Below are positions 1 through 13,964 of a stretch of 64,000 nt of DNA, piece after piece. Within the stretch, counting starts at the first letter, position 1. Each line of letters opens with the position of its first letter. The translations under genes were made by a program, and so were the position numbers. Under the pieces are notes generated by a model, which saw nothing but the letters and a program-made list of their open reading frames with translations, was not told the DNA's origin and did not search any database. Origin of the DNA: Himantopus leucocephalus (lineage: Eukaryota; Chordata; Aves; Charadriiformes; Recurvirostridae); the NCBI GenBank assembly GCA_003993805.1, contig RSEF01000001.1, positions 58,980,806 through 59,044,805 of the forward strand. The letters are read 5' to 3'.

Positions 1-284
1 ACTGAACAGAAAATTGATTCTGTTTTACCTCAAACCAGGACAAACAGATTTCTGAGGAATTGTGCTATCAGATGGGGATGTTGCAGTTTACCATTAGAAG
101 AAGAGATTTCTTATATTGTAGGAGGAAAAAAAGGTAGCGTTTGAGGCTGTGCTTCGAAATGACATATAATGTTGTGGGTTTTGTGGTGTGGGTTTTTTTT
201 TTTTCCCCTCAGTTCTTGACAGCTACAGTCAGAGCTAAGGTTACAGTGTATGTAAAACTGTGAAGTGGGGTTAGTTGGGTAACT

Positions 285-348
285 GACCCCACTTTGAGCA
301 AGGTCTAAATGACCTCCTGAGTTTCTTCCAACCTGAATCTATGGTTTT
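285..348 (+). repeat. Degraded CR1 LINE 3'-end fragment
   Basis: A short stretch reads like the terminal part of a CR1 element: a 'gagcaaggtctaaatgacctc' type segment followed by a 'ttccaacctgaatctatg' type ending. In avian CR1 this order (…GAxxAGATGACCTC…CCTTCCAACC…ATTCTATG) marks the 3' untranslated end. Only the last ~60 bases remain and the 8-bp tail repeat is lost, so this is an old, 5'-truncated copy. It is too short to assign a subfamily. Confidence 0.6.
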
Positions 349-3300
349 GCCCCCAAAACATCGTAACTGTTTTCATTTCTGGAAGAACCTTGTAATACTG
401 GGATCTGAATTTATCGTGTGTATGGGAAAGTGATTTCTTTCCTTCTTTGCAATAGTAATCCCTAAGAAACCTTTAAAAGATCTTACTTAAAATACCTATT
501 AACCTGAAAGACATGTAGTGGAACATACATGCATAAAAAAGCTTGGATTTAAAAGCAAAAGTAAATGAAAAACAGCAGCACCCAGGAATATAAAGTGGTT
601 TTGAAGATTTTAAGAGAGTTCAGAACTAGTTAGCTTCCTTGTGGCCACTAGAATAACAGGAGGTGGCTGAAATGGCTCAAATAAAATGCAGCTATTTTGG
701 AGGCAGTGAGCTTTAACCGCACCACCAGCCACTCCCTCCATTCACCATCACTGAGAGAAATTATCTGGATTTTCTCCAGCTAAGGAGAAGGGGTAACATT
801 AGCAAACAGAGAATAGGCATGAAAACAGCTGAAGTAATTAAATTTAAGGCTAAGTTCTCCTGGGAAGTATAGCAATGCAGAACTGATCTGATCCTGACCA
901 TCCTAACCTCTGTCAGTGTATGAGGAGCTCTGGGAAGGTGTCCCGCTCTGTAGAGGAATAAATCAGACCAGGCATGGCATTGAGATGGCTGCCTGGTCAT
1001 CACAGGCAGCCACAAAAGAGATGCTCAGTTTAGGGGCTACAGAACGCTTCCAACAAACTGTTACAAACTCAAGACCCCTAGTATGCCACCGTTGTAATGT
1101 GGCATTGGAAGAGGTTAGATAGAGCATAAGTGCTGTCATTGTTGTGGATATCTGCATTAAAAGGGAATTTGTTAAACAAAATTCCCAGGTGATCCTAGGA
1201 AGCAGCATCCTTGCTCCCTCAGAGAAGGGCTAAAAGGGTTCAGGCATCTAGCAAGAAAATTAATAAGCTCAGCAAACGTCTTGAACATGGAAGCAGGACA
1301 CATCAAAGGTATCTGAAGCCCTACTGCCACTCTGTGATCTGCATCCTGTCCTGAGCCACGACTGTCTCCAGTGATGTAGAGAAAGGTGGAAAAGAAACAA
1401 AATTCAGAAGACAGAAGGGACTAAAGCCTTTCTAAGTCCTGACAATTGCAGAAACATTGAACTATAAGCCTGACACTAAACAAATATAATGGAAACAAAC
1501 AGAGATTGAGTTTCCTTCCAAACCCATTTGATAAGCCAATGCAATGGATAGTTAAGTACTCGTATTTCAAAGTTATTTCCTCTCTTCAGAAATCCACCTA
1601 TTTAGTTACATATATACTTATCAAGCTTCTAACATAATATACTGCTGAGTGGAGTTCAAACACTTCTGTGATGAAGGTAGTGTTAGAAATCAGGGACAAA
1701 TTGAGCACTGGAGCTGGTCTGGATACCTTGCCAAAGACCCAGACGGCTAGACATGTTTTCAACGCTTTAAAATCAGCATATTGCATGAGGATGCAGCTGC
1801 TTTCAGTCATCCCCACCTTAGCTACAGACCACATGTTGTCCAGTTGCAGAGAGATGTTACTTTTGTGGCATCCACAGTTCTGGATTCCATGCAAATTCAT
1901 CCCAAAATCATGTTGCAAATGGTGTCTCCAGCCCTGCAGCAGTGATCAGTAGGATGTCAGCAGCACTATACAGGCTGACAGGGTGTTGTGCACTGTAGGA
2001 CAAAGAGATTTTGGACAGTGGAAAGGGAACAAAACTCTTCCTGCAAGAACAGACACTATGGGCTCCTCAATATTCAGGGAAAACAGAGCAGCTCCACTTT
2101 TGCACTTCACTTGGAGGGTACGATATGTAACCTGAAAATGAAAGCTGATCACACCTGAGATTCCAGGAAGAATTATTTTTTCAAAAGTCTATGTGCTAAC
2201 TGTGCTCTCGCTCAGCCTGAAGTTGCAATTTAAATATGTCAAATATGGGCATCACAATGGGGTAAGAATTGGAGCAGGGGAAGACAACCAGATGTTTGTT
2301 TCCATTTGGTTTCTCACATCTTTGGACAGCAGCCAGCACTGCAGAACTCTAATCTGGATCGTTAGACTTCGCTCCCTAGGCCTTTGACCATTACCATTTT
2401 GGTAAAAATCCCAAACAACATAGAAATATCCAAGTGCTATTTGCAAAGAAAAGATTAGATAAGCAGCATATAACAACCTCACCTGAAATTTGGCAGAGGA
2501 ACTAGAATTAACCTCTGTAGCACTGGAAAAAGCATGGGGGTCTCTGTTCACATCTTTTCCAGAACGGCAGTGGCCCGAGCACGGGTGACCCACTACATAC
2601 TCACTGTAGGGTGGCTACCCACTTTATTTTCCTTGAAAGCTCCACATCCCTGCATTGATCAGGGCAGATCTGCCTCAGTTACATACCCCAAAACAAGTCC
2701 CAAAGATACAGCTCAGTGTCAGAAACACCGGAATTTTCAAAATATTTGGGGACACAGATATATACAGGGAGAAATGCTAAGTAAGATACTTTGAGGGAAA
2801 TATTTACAGAGTCTAAATGTTTGTTTTCTGGGGATGGAGTGGGAGATGTTGGACATGAGAAAGTACCCCCGTTTGGGGATTTGTTGTCATCTCAAGGTAA
2901 GTGTGGTGTATGCCAAGGCTGGGATAGATCAAGACTTACTGCAGCTCCCATGTATTTAATGACCAGCTGTGGAGAAAAATTAATGGCACAACAAGGGGAT
3001 TCTCCACTGCCTGTGGATTTCATAAGCTCCAGATCTCTCTGAAAAAATGAAAAAAAAAAAGGAAAAAAAGCCAAAAGAGATTGGACATCAAAGCTGAGCA
3101 GGGAGAGATTTTTGACTCACATGAAGTATTGCCTTCAGATTTGCACAGCAGCCTGTTGCCCTCTTTGGGAGTACAGCTGGACAAGGAGAGGAAACTCCAT
3201 TCTGGAGAGAATTTCAAAGTTTGTAATTATGTTGAGGTCTGTGTGTCCCAATTTGGAACAAACCCTCAGTTTTTGCAGGAGGATATGTCTTCCCAGCTTT

Positions 3301-6300
3301 GTGCAGGCCAACCAGTGGGTTGTGCACAGACCAAGGAAGCTTGTCTCTGTGCAAGTGAAAGGCGATTTGCTGCTCAGGTGGGCTGAGGAGGAGACAGGGA
3401 CTTTTCCCAGAGCTTCCGGAAACCAGACAGACTGTGAGCCTGACCTGGCAGGCAACCTCCATCAGGACACCCATTGAGATCCTCCAAACTGGAAGATCCT
3501 GAAAGCGGAAAAACCAGTCTGTTTGAATTCTTCCAGCTATCCCCAAATGGGAGGCTCTCACCAACTGTTATCAATATCCTGTCAGGGCCCATCTCTAGGC
3601 ATGCAGCAGGACTTCTTGTGGTGTGCAGCAAGGAGCTACTGAGTGGAGAAGCCTCATAACCCAGTCCATTGAAATTCACTGAGGACCTGCTGGGGTGTGA
3701 AGAGTCCAGTCCGTTTCCAGGGAAAGCCAAATGTTTTCTCTGACACAGAAAGCTGGTTCAATCCCGTTTGAAATGGCTCAAGCAACTGAACGTCCCTGCT
3801 TGTCCATTTACGTGACCCATTTTCTAACGGTGGCCATGGGATTCAGACAGCACGATAGAAACTGCAGTAAAATTTAAAGGTCTCCCTACCCTCAGCCTCT
3901 CCATGGCCATAAACACTCTATAAAATCCTAGATAGATTAAATTAGATAGTATGAGGAACAAGTTAATTGGTGGTGTCACCCAGACTGGTACATCTCATCG
4001 CATAATTAACCAGTAAGTCACCACAAGCCACAGAGCTGTCCCTTGTAATATTTGTAATAGACGGGGAAAAGTTGCCTTGAGGGGCTACCATGGAGTACAT
4101 GCAAGTACTAACACAGCTCCTCTCCCTCTTGATGTTGCTTTTGCCTTCTACTGCCCTGGGTAGTGGACAAGATCAGGAGCTAAATGCCTCTTCTCCTACA
4201 CAGAGCTGAGCACTACCCAGGCAAGAAGAAGGCCTAGAGACAACACTGAGTGAGGCTGGAAGCGTGGCCCTGTCACAGCAAAAGGGAGCTTCTCTCCTGC
4301 CTGCCAGCAGCAAATCTCCACGCCAGCCAGATGGAGCACGGTACTTCAGTTAGGCCACTGAAGGTCTTCACCTCTCCCTCCTAATAGCTTCCTCCATTTG
4401 GCAATGCAGACAAGTCCCCCCTCCCGCTTTTTCAGGGGCTTTTAACACCTAATTAATTAGTACTCAAGGCAGAGTTTTATGTAAATTTTATTTAAATCCC
4501 AATCAGTGCTCTCATTTCCGTGCAGAGTTATTTTTACCATAGCATCAGCACGCAGGTGGGCAAGGAACAAAACTACCCGGGGGAGCAGAGCCCGACGTGC
4601 CCAGCCTGACAAAGAGGCTGGGAGCACTGGGACCACGGGAGGGGCTGCCAGGTGGCACAGAGACATCCCCAGCATGCAAGCCAGCGCTGAGGGGAAGGGG
4701 TAGGAGCAGTTATGGTTGCAGGGCACTGATCAGCTCTGGCAAGAGTAGAAGCAAGAGAGTCTTGATCGTGGAGCAGAACATAAAGTGTTGTCTCTTGAGG
4801 ACTAAGTGCCCCTCCAGTGGGGAATGGCCTAACACACAGGGATGTTGATCCACCAAAAGGATGACAACAGCAAGCCTTAAAACCAGTCTGTGTCCAGGGG
4901 CAATGTTTTTAGCCTATCTAGAAACGCAGGCAGTGTCATGGCAGAACCTCTTTAGTGGAGTCTTCCCAGCCAAGATCAGCTTCCTACTCACTGGAGCTGT
5001 CTTGACAGGCACCCTGGGGATCTTCCACCTCTTCCCACTCAGATACAAGGCCTGTGACCTTCCCGCTTGCCCCATTTCTGTCTTTTGAAACATTTTCAGG
5101 CATGGGAGGGCCTGTGGAAACTTCTGTCAGCAGTACTCACATCCTATGAGAGGGAGAGAGAAAAACACATCTTTCCTGGAACTGGATGTCCAATGAGGTC
5201 AACTAGATCCTCAGGCACCTCTTCACCGTAACCCAGGCATCATGGTAACCCATGAAGGGTAACCCATGGGGTCCCTCGACAGCAGCACACTGGGCATCAG
5301 CCAACACTGCCTCCTTGTACATCGTTGCCAGGGCAGCCAGGTATGGGACTGAGCCTGCTGGGCCCTCTGGGGTCAGTCCCTCTGCTACAAGGCTTGGTGG
5401 AGAGCCAAAGCTGGGGATGGATGTTTTACCATCTCTCTCCAGTCTATGGAGAAAGCAAAGGTTCTTCAGCATCTGTCCCTAGATCATTAGACTGAGACAA
5501 GATGCTTGGGACCACAAAGAGGAACCAGCTGCTAACCTGTGACACAACCACCCAGAACAGGTAGTAGGACCTAGCAAGGAAGTTGCAACTTGCTGCAGGC
5601 TGGGAAAGTAGCTCAGCCAGGTGATCCAGAAGCAGGGGATGAGTTAAAGCCGTAGGATCCCCTGTTCAGCAGCACAGGACAGCTTCTTCTTCCTGACTGC
5701 TGTTTCACAATTTCCCTGGGAGTGATTCCTCCTCATGCTGCTTGCATTCCCCTTTTCCCTGAGGCAGCCACGGTTCACTGAGGTCAGAAAACAATAAAAA
5801 CCTGGTCTACAGTGCAGTCTAGCAGAGAGCAGATTTTCAGCCACCATATTGGACTCTCCACAGGGGAGACAGCTTTGGGATGGCTTTTTAACTCCTCCTG
5901 TTCAGGTTTTCTAGCAGCAGCCAGGGGGCTGAGTCAATGCAAGTGGCTGTGCCTCATGCTAGATGGATTCATGCAGTTGATACTCTCTGCCAGTCCTTCA
6001 ACAGCTCTCTCTGTGCTACTCAACTCTTCAGAAATCTATTGATTTGCTAAAAACACCTCCATCTTTGGTTTCTACCTCTTGAATCCTTCTTCTACCCTCA
6101 CCCTGGATAATTATAGTTTATTTCTTAGGGAAGGAGGGAGGAAAGGATTTCCACTGGAGACACAGTTAGCATCTGCTACCCAGAGAAACAACAAGGGTTC
6201 TGCCACTGATAGCAAAAGTCTCAAAGGCAGTATATAGTCTTACTGGGAGAAACAAAAATCATGCCAACTACCAACTTCAAAACATCCATGGGCTGAGGAA

Positions 6301-6510
6301 AGTCACTCGTTGCCATCACTACTGGAATAATTAGAGCGGAGAGGGTGCAATAACAGAACAAACACTTCGTACTAATGCCATCAACCATCAATATCTGAGA
6401 CTTGGCAAATCCAAAGCAAGTCTTTCCTAGGCTCCCTTATGGTCATGGACCATGCACAGAGAGAGTGCGTGCAACAGCTTTGGGGACACTGGAAGAATTC
6501 CAAGGTGGTA
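349..6510. other. Noncoding stretch, no gene recognised
   Basis: No protein domain or RNA gene was recognised on either strand. It contains an A-rich run (about 3041-3069), a 12-bp AT palindrome CTAATTAATTAG at 4449-4460, a hairpin at 4155-4221 (listed separately) and a small degenerate tandem array of GTAACCCA near 5228-5268. Open frames of 60-120 codons occur on both strands, often opposite each other, as expected by chance. The AT-rich segment 4440-4560 has some look of a conserved noncoding element, but I cannot support this further. Confidence 0.5.
4155..4221. repeat. Perfect 11-bp inverted repeat, 45-nt spacer
   Basis: CCTGGGTAGTG at 4155-4165 is exactly complementary to CACTACCCAGG at 4211-4221. 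The spacer holds a second small pairing, AGGAG (4174-4178) with CTCCT (4193-4197), so the transcript could fold into a stacked stem of about 67 nt. No family match is known to me; it may be chance. Confidence 0.7.
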
Positions 6511-6715
6511 TTATTCAATGCCTAATACTGCTTCATAACCAATTAGATTTATTAACTTCCCCTGCCACCCAGAGTCTTCTGTGTGATGGCAGACAGATGT
6601 TCTCCAGGTGTTTGCAGACTGGCTTAGCTAATACTTTTGATAACCTGAACCTGCACAGCAGATGCATTAACAGATTTTGACATGATGCCATTAGTTTTGC
6701 AGCTGATGGCACGGA
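6511..6715. other. Candidate conserved noncoding element
   Basis: This block is rich in homeodomain/POU-like motifs: ACCAATTAGATTTATTAAC, TTAGCTAATAC, TGCATTAACAG and GCCATTAG. They alternate with balanced-composition sequence containing GATGGCAGACAGATG. It has no repeat character and no open frame that makes biological sense. Such texture is typical of vertebrate developmental enhancers, but this is inference from appearance only. Confidence 0.25.
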
Positions 6716-8234
6716 GGGATGAGGAGAAAGAGAGGGAAGAACAAATAAATAAATGTTAAAACAGAGAAAAAGGAAAGCAGAGACTAATTTATAGGCTTCC
6801 TTCTCCCCCCAGAACATGCAGTCCAGGCGCTGGCAGACGGCGTTCCCCATCTGCGCCATTCCTAGGTCAAGGGGGCAGATTCCACAACCAGCTCCATCCT
6901 GCCAAAATCCCCTCCTTCCCGCTCCACCTTTGCCCCTTCCTTTGAAGTGCGATTGCATAGACTTCGATCTGGCAAGGGAGCCTGTGCTTCACGAACACAC
7001 GCACACTTCGAGATCACAGTGAGGAGGGCGTTTGAGGTACAGAGACAGGGAAAGTGCATCGCAAAAGGCAGATAGTGGGTAATACAGAAACACTCCCTTT
7101 TCTGTTCCTTCCGATGAGTCAACATGATGAGTCTGTTGTGTAAAACATATGCTGCTTGTACATCTGCATAAAATGAGGCAGCAAGATCTAGGAGTGTTCA
7201 TTAAGGGGCTGAATTCAAACCTTATTTTTAATCTCAAGCTTACTCCCTACCCATAATTAGCCCTCCAGTCAGTCATTGAAGCTCTATCTGTGTGCCTTTC
7301 CTCACCCTTAAGAGAGGATTAAACCTTCTACCCAAGGAGTTGTAAAGAACTGATTCTACATCCATAAAGCCTTGTGTTTTACATCTGTGAAGAGATAAAC
7401 AAACAGTTTACCTCTGAGCAAGATCTGAAACAGACGCAATGAGCCTTCCAAAATAAGACAGAGAAAACTCAGGTCAAAAGATCCCTTCAACTTTCTCGCT
7501 GCAACTTAACACCACAGGCAGAGGCAAAACAGAGGAGACAGAAGAGAGAGAAAAGCCACCACTTTTGCCAACAGCCACCATTTCCATGCTGGAGATGAGT
7601 TCAGGAAGCTGGTGACAGCTGCCCTTTTCCCAAAGAAGCTCAGCAGATGCAGCAGCATGGCTTGAATTTGCAGCCTTTTTATAACTTCTGGTTACATGTT
7701 TCACAAGTGAGATCTATGGACTCATTACTGGCTCTTGAACACAACTCCCTTCGGGTAAAGTATGACCACTTATGCACAGATACTGTGTAGGAAACTGTAG
7801 CATCTCTGCCTATGTGTGATTTGGCCAGATGTTCATCACACCAGTTAATGTTTCCCTAAACCCATACACCAACAGATTTCAAAGCCATCCTTTTAAAGTA
7901 ACAAGCATTTTGACGGAAACCAGCAGATACTCACTGAAGGGGCCAGAGACATTGTCACAGTGCTGTGGCTCAGCAAGTACGGCTGCTTCCCACTCCCTAG
8001 TCACACATATTCTCCTCCCTTCCAAGTCAGCAGGGCAGAAATCATCTCCTCTAAAAAAACATCTTCTTCCTCCACCTGAAGACCACACCGTAACCAAAAC
8101 CACAGTATCAGGGATATCGGTTAAGCCTTTGCAAAGGTTTTCTCTGTGCCTTTCACGAGAATGTCACCTGCACAATTTCCCCCCTGCCTGGGAAGTTAAG
8201 TTCCCTCATTTATCAAGGGATCATTATTTCCAGC

Positions 8235-8460
8235 TTGCACAGCTTTGCCCAGGCTTTCAGGAAAACAGAATGGCAGTTTAAGGTACATTTGATGTATACA
8301 TTATCAAAGAGGAAGCCACTTAGTCATGAAAATTATGTAAGCCTGCGTGTGTCTAAACGCTCCATCTCCATTATACAGGAGTGGCAGGCAATGTCCTTCC
8401 CGGCGAGATTTCCAGCCGCTCTGGGATTAGCGCACAGTTTGCCTGTGTAAGATGTTATCA
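8235..8460. other. Candidate conserved noncoding element
   Basis: Unique sequence with clustered motifs: TCATGAAAATTATGTAAG, CTCCATTATACAGG, GGGATTAGCGCACAG and GATGTTATCAGCGCAG. GGATTA is a bicoid/OTX-type core and TTATCA a GATA core on the reverse strand. Several CpGs survive in a methylation-prone background, which hints at constraint. There is no coding signal. Assignment is by texture only. Confidence 0.22.
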
Positions 8461-11400
8461 GCGCAGTCAGGCGGAAGCAAAGACCTCATGGCTCCAGCCC
8501 CCTCTGCCATGCATCAGGCAACTGGGTTTGTCTGTTTTAACTTATCCCAGCAGTAATCCTAAAATCAGGGCAATAATTACTTAAGGCAGAGTTCTTTCAG
8601 ATGCAGGGGAAACTTACATAGCAAGAGCCTGCATTCCTATAGGCCATGTATCCCAAGCCTTCCCTTCTCTAGCATTAATTATATGAAATCACCAATATTA
8701 GATGGAAGAGATAAATTAGGGGAACAGAAGATTATTCAGAAGGGCATGGCTGATTGCTAATTTATTAGCATCTAGCTCTACTGTTTCAGTCAACCAAGAA
8801 TGTCAGGGGAGAGGGAGCAGAAGGCCATGACCTTGTTCTCTACCCTGCGTTCAGCCTACTTTGAGGCTTAATGTTCACAACAAGAACTATGCTCCCCAAG
8901 AAATATGCACAGGGAATATTGACAGCCTTGCGAGTTTTGTGTTGTTCGCAGAAAAGGGCTGATCTGAGGAAGGGGAGGCTTTGTACAAGCCTTTGGAGGC
9001 ACAGTGCATCACAGCCACTGTGAATTAGAGCTCTTGGCTCTAGCCCTCCCCTAATATATTGCACTGGGTTGGTTTGTCTGGCACAGCACAGGCACTCTGT
9101 TGCCTCTTGGCTCCATATACCCCGTTATTTCCTTTTTATGCTGCCCCTGGCAGAAACATCACTGCAGAGAGGGAGAACAAATTATTTGTTCCTGCATTGG
9201 GGAGGATCTGGAGGGAAAAGTGGTGGCAAACAATTTCTTCTTTCCAGATGACAAGTCAAAATTCTTTTCCCTTGCGAGGAGTACAAACCCTGTTGTTGTC
9301 CCCAGGATGGCATGGGATGTCCCCTTCTACCTCATGCTGCCCTCCAGGATGTGCCATTCTAAGGTAATCAAGGCACCCTTACAGGACTGGCAGATTGGCC
9401 ACAGGGCATCCAAGCCCTCCTTGAGTGGTAGCTTGAGAATAACCCAACTCAGGCATTACAGGTGAGGTAGTTTGGTGATGGTCCCAGGAAGCACCCCAGC
9501 AAAGTCAACTACTGGTGCAACAGCTTGTCAAAAAGCTAGAATAAAAGCTTTGGAGAGAGCAGTGGAGTGCCAGGGGCCACCTGTTATCCATACCACATCA
9601 GTAAGGCAAGTAGTGGACATCATGCAGGGAAAACCCTATTTCATCCAGCCAACAAAGCACAAACAACAAAGCGTCAAGGTGTGTGTTCTGCTGAGTAGAC
9701 AGCACAATTTTTTTCATGGCATAGATAGGTTTAAGTCTCAGCTCATCTTGTTTAGGTGACTTGGTGGGTCTAGTGTCAGACAAAACCAGAGCCATTTGCA
9801 TTAACCCTGTTTGTAATTCACAAGCTCTTGGTTCATACGGAACATGGGGTGTGGAGGCAGAAGGCTTCCTGGGTGGCTCTGTAGAGTCTACATCAATGCT
9901 GCTCCTATAAAGAATTTGTGTCAGAGAGGGTAGCAAGCCAGAGGTACAGAAGCATTCACCTGCTGGCAGTGTTTCCCCTGCATGGCACTTGGAAGGAGAC
10001 AGAACAGTCTCTGCTGTCCTACTCCCCCCCAGGTGGAATGTCTGACAATAAACACCATCACCAATTCACCCACACAGAAAGTTGTAACTGTGTTCAAATG
10101 ACCATTCATCTTACCCTCCTACTCCACAGGAGAAAAAACACGTCTCCCTCCAACCCTTCCCTGATTACAGACACATCTGCAACATACAGGTGCAACTGCC
10201 ACCCATGCAGAAACACCCTTACTAATTTTAAACAAGGCTACATGGATGACAGTCTAACCCCACCAGCAAGCCCTCCTTCATCAGCAGCCAAAGGCCACCA
10301 GCTCACCACAGCTGGGATCTGTGCCAAGTATGATACGGGCAGACAGAAAATTATCTTACTTACCAGGCGAGTCATACAGATTGCTATTGCATCCCAGCTG
10401 GGGTTCTCCCCCCAGCTGAACCTCAAACCCTTTGTGTAGAGATGTTGCATTTCATTGCATGCCTATCTGGACCTGCTATTTTTTGTTATGATATGACTGG
10501 CATTAACGTGTCACTCTGTTTAGCATCTTACTGGTAGGCCCTGCTGCTAACTGTACTAATTTACAAGGACTTTTTAAGGGGTTGACCAGGAAAACCTGAT
10601 TTGCTCATGCCAGACTATTGGAGATAGACCTCATTCAGCTGTATCTGTTTCAACACTGGCCACAGCAGCAGCTTCCCTGAGTCAGGAAGCAGATGACCAG
10701 AAGTTTAAGAGACTCAACTGTAGCTGCAATCAGGAGTTGCACAAATAGACATAATCCTGTCAACCAGCTGGACTCAAGTGGCCTTTGGACTCTACAGCCT
10801 CCAATTTAGGACTTGGTCTCACTATCATTAGCTCTAAGAACCTACTAATTACAGAGGTTTGTTTTATCAGTTAGTCTTTCTTTGACAAGCTTTTTCCATA
10901 TATAAAATATCTTCTTACCATTAAGATCCTTACCCATGCTGGGAAGGTACAGACCTTCCAAGTTCACAGCTGGTAGCATCACTAGTTAACAGGGAAAACA
11001 AGAAATGTTTGACAGGAAGATTCCATAAACCTTAAAATAGCCAATATTTATAATTATGAAAATTGTAGGTTTCACAGTGATTACACACATGACTTTGAAA
11101 AGTGATCAGGAGTCACTCAAAGAAAATGAAATCTACCCATCAGGATGCAGTCAAACCATACTTATTTTAGAGCTTTTGCAGCTGAGGGATGTTCGTCTTG
11201 GAAGCTGTAGGAATAACATACACAGTGTTAAGCGTGACCTCATCAAAACCATACTGCTCTTTCAGGTTCCAGTGCATTGGGAGGCTTACTGCATTTTTCA
11301 AATTAACGTATACCAAATCAGCAGGTGAAGAATCAGCAAAGCACCCCCCATCCCTGGCATCAGCAGTCTCTATTGCTGTCTGCTATGGTTCTCATCTTTG

Positions 11401-11574
11401 ATTTGGCAAGGGGAAAGGGTCACATGTCTGTTCTCAGCTCTTAAAGGTCCAGGTTTTCAAAGGGATCCAGCAGGTTTTTGTAATAAATATTACCCAGAGC
11501 CTCATCAGTTGCACTCAGTACAAAACCGACAAACCTCAGATTGCAAAGCTGACAAAAAGCCTAGGCCTGAAGAC

Positions 11575-11720
11575 TACCAGCATTTTATTATTTTGTGTAA
11601 GTTGAGCTATTTGGGCTGCTGCAGGAACTTATTAGTTGATCTTTTAATAGGTGACATTTCTGAGAGCATTTGCTCCAATTTGGAAGGTAATTTGTATCAG
11701 CTGTTCTCGTTCCTGTTCCG
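11575..11720. other. Candidate conserved noncoding element
   Basis: A moderately AT-rich unique block with TTTTATTATTTTGTG, CTTATTAGTTGATC, TTTTAATAGGTGACATT and GGAAGGTAATTTG. These combine homeobox-like TAAT cores with a T-box/nuclear-receptor-like AGGTGACA. No repeat or coding explanation was seen. Supported only by motif texture. Confidence 0.22.
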
Positions 11721-13964
11721 TGACTCTTTCCCCCTCCCCTGCAGCGGGCACCTGAGCCAGCAGCTTTTATGCTCACTCTGAGGAAGCAAGAGAGTGAAAA
11801 GGGTCATCTTTTATACAGGATGAGAAAAATGTTTAACACAACAGGATCCTGAAAATGTCTTTATTTAGGCCTTTACTTTTACTGAGGTAAAGGGCCAGAC
11901 CTTAACACACCTTCTACAGAAAAGGCTACCGAAGTACATGTCCCTTTTTATTCAAAGACTGAGAGAACATTTTAAACTTGCAACAGTTTAATTGTCAATG
12001 CCCTTAAATGATACTCACTTGGGTGGCCTGTAGCATTCTCCATACCATTTACTTGATGGTTTGCATTTAGCAATTTGGATAGTTTAAGTCCTGCTGCTCC
12101 CAGTGCTTGCAATAAACACACAACCTGCAATTTGAAAGCCCAGGTTAACTCTAGATATTCGGTGACTCAGGGAGAAGATCTCACAGGTTTGGCCACGCCA
12201 AGTGAGCATGATTTCCAGAAAATTAAAGGAGTCCATATAGAATCAGAGTATGATTAAAGGAGTTGCTTCCTGCATCCCATGTGCTGAGCCACCACCCAGG
12301 ACCCAGCCAAAACGTACTTCCCTTCAGGGTCTGAGTGGAGCCCACAGAGCCTCGATGGCCAGAGTGACCCACCTCACCTTCAGCTGAACATCTGCTGGTA
12401 AATCAGGCCTGAAGAGACTTCTCACAGCAAGAATCAGACTGGAACCTATGGATAAAGTGTACCCGTGGGCTTCGCAGCCAGATTTATATACGAGAGAGTT
12501 GCAGGACATTTTTAAATCAGGAAGCGTAATGTTCTCAAAGGACATGAGAGCCAGCTTGGTGTAACTCCTTCCCAAGCAAGTCTCACAGGTCTGATCACAA
12601 TCCTCTCTGCTCAGGAGAGCAGCATTTAAAGCAGCTGAGAGCTTCCTGTAGATGTCAGAGTGATCTTACAGCAGCGAGGCAGCGCTGGATGAGGGACAAG
12701 CTCCCTGTGCAGTTTGGTCCCATGCTCATCTGCTTAGCCCTGCCTCAGCTGTGAGGGAAACAGTGCTGTTTTGCCACGCTCCTTTCAGAAAGAAAATGGC
12801 AGCGGTGGCCCATGGCAGTAGAAATTCAGGCAAGACAAGAGTTAGGCTCCTGCTTGCTCTGTCAAGCAGCCAGCCTTCCCCAGGACTGTTTTAATTGCAA
12901 ATATTTATTTGAATCTATTTAAGGTCAATCTAGAAGTAAGTACTTGGGAGAGACTGTGCTAGTGAAATGCCCTTTTTTGAGGCTGTGGATTCAGGAATTG
13001 CACTCAGATTTGTAGTAAAGGCACAGCAGGTTTTTGGCATTCAAGGAATATCTGGGTTTCCTGCATACAGGATCTGCTGGATGAATCGCTTCAGTTGGCA
13101 GAGATGAGCCGTACGTCAGGTGCATATCCCAGGAGTATTTGCACTTAAGAAAATCCTGAAAATCCTTTCAGCTTAACATTTTCCCTCTTTAGGTCTTTAA
13201 ATTGGGTAAGCTCAGCTTTTGTTCCCAGCACAGCCAGGGCACGGTGTGTCCGCCTGCTAAATGCCCCCACACTCCCCCAGTTTCTCATGTGCAAGTTTTG
13301 TCACTCACAACAAGGCCTGGGCACTCACACGTACCAGTACCAGGCTTTGCCCACGCAAATCTGCATGTCCTGGGAGTGGAGTGAAACCACAGGTACGCCT
13401 GTAGGCACCCAAAGGCTGCACTTAGACACACTTTTCTGGGTACAGCTCAGGGAGGCTAAGAAATCGCCACGCTCCAGACCTGCCAGCAGAGCATCATCGT
13501 TGGCGCTCCCTAGCACAGCTCTGCTAAAATAAACCACCGTAGCCAAATAATTCCTGTAACCCAAGATTTGTTTTCCCAGTCCAGGAGCAGGTTAGGCAGT
13601 GAGCGAGCACACAGCTACAGCAGTGGATCAGAGGGCTTGGGAAGAACAACAGGTAGCCACCAGCAGCAGTTTCTCCAGCCACTGCATGCCCATGCCCAGT
13701 GGCAGCCTTCCTCCCTTCCCTGCTTCCCAAGCCCTGAGCAGCTGAAGGAGAGCGCTGCGAGGAGCATCTCTGCAGGGCAAAGCATACAGTGGGGCAGCCG
13801 AGGGGTCAGCACAGCCCAGTGCCCAGAGCAGCATCCCAGTGCCAAGCACAGCTCCACAGACAGGGGTTACCCCAGCTCAGGGCATGGGACTGTAGCACAC
13901 TGCAGCAACGCACAAACTCCAGAGCAAGATTTCAGAAGAACATTAGCTGAAGGGTCACCTACTG

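Larger units (their letters stand above)
6716..13964. other. Noncoding stretch, no gene recognised
   Basis: No supported gene. Frames of 150 codons (7829-8281, +) and 173 codons (9918-10439, +) are open but show no domain, no signal sequence and no codon pattern that sets them apart, and antisense frames run opposite them. Besides the candidate elements listed separately, AT-rich motif clusters occur at 8660-8800 (CTAATTTATTAGCATC) and 12885-12960 (TTTAATTGCAAATATTTATT). Confidence 0.5.
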
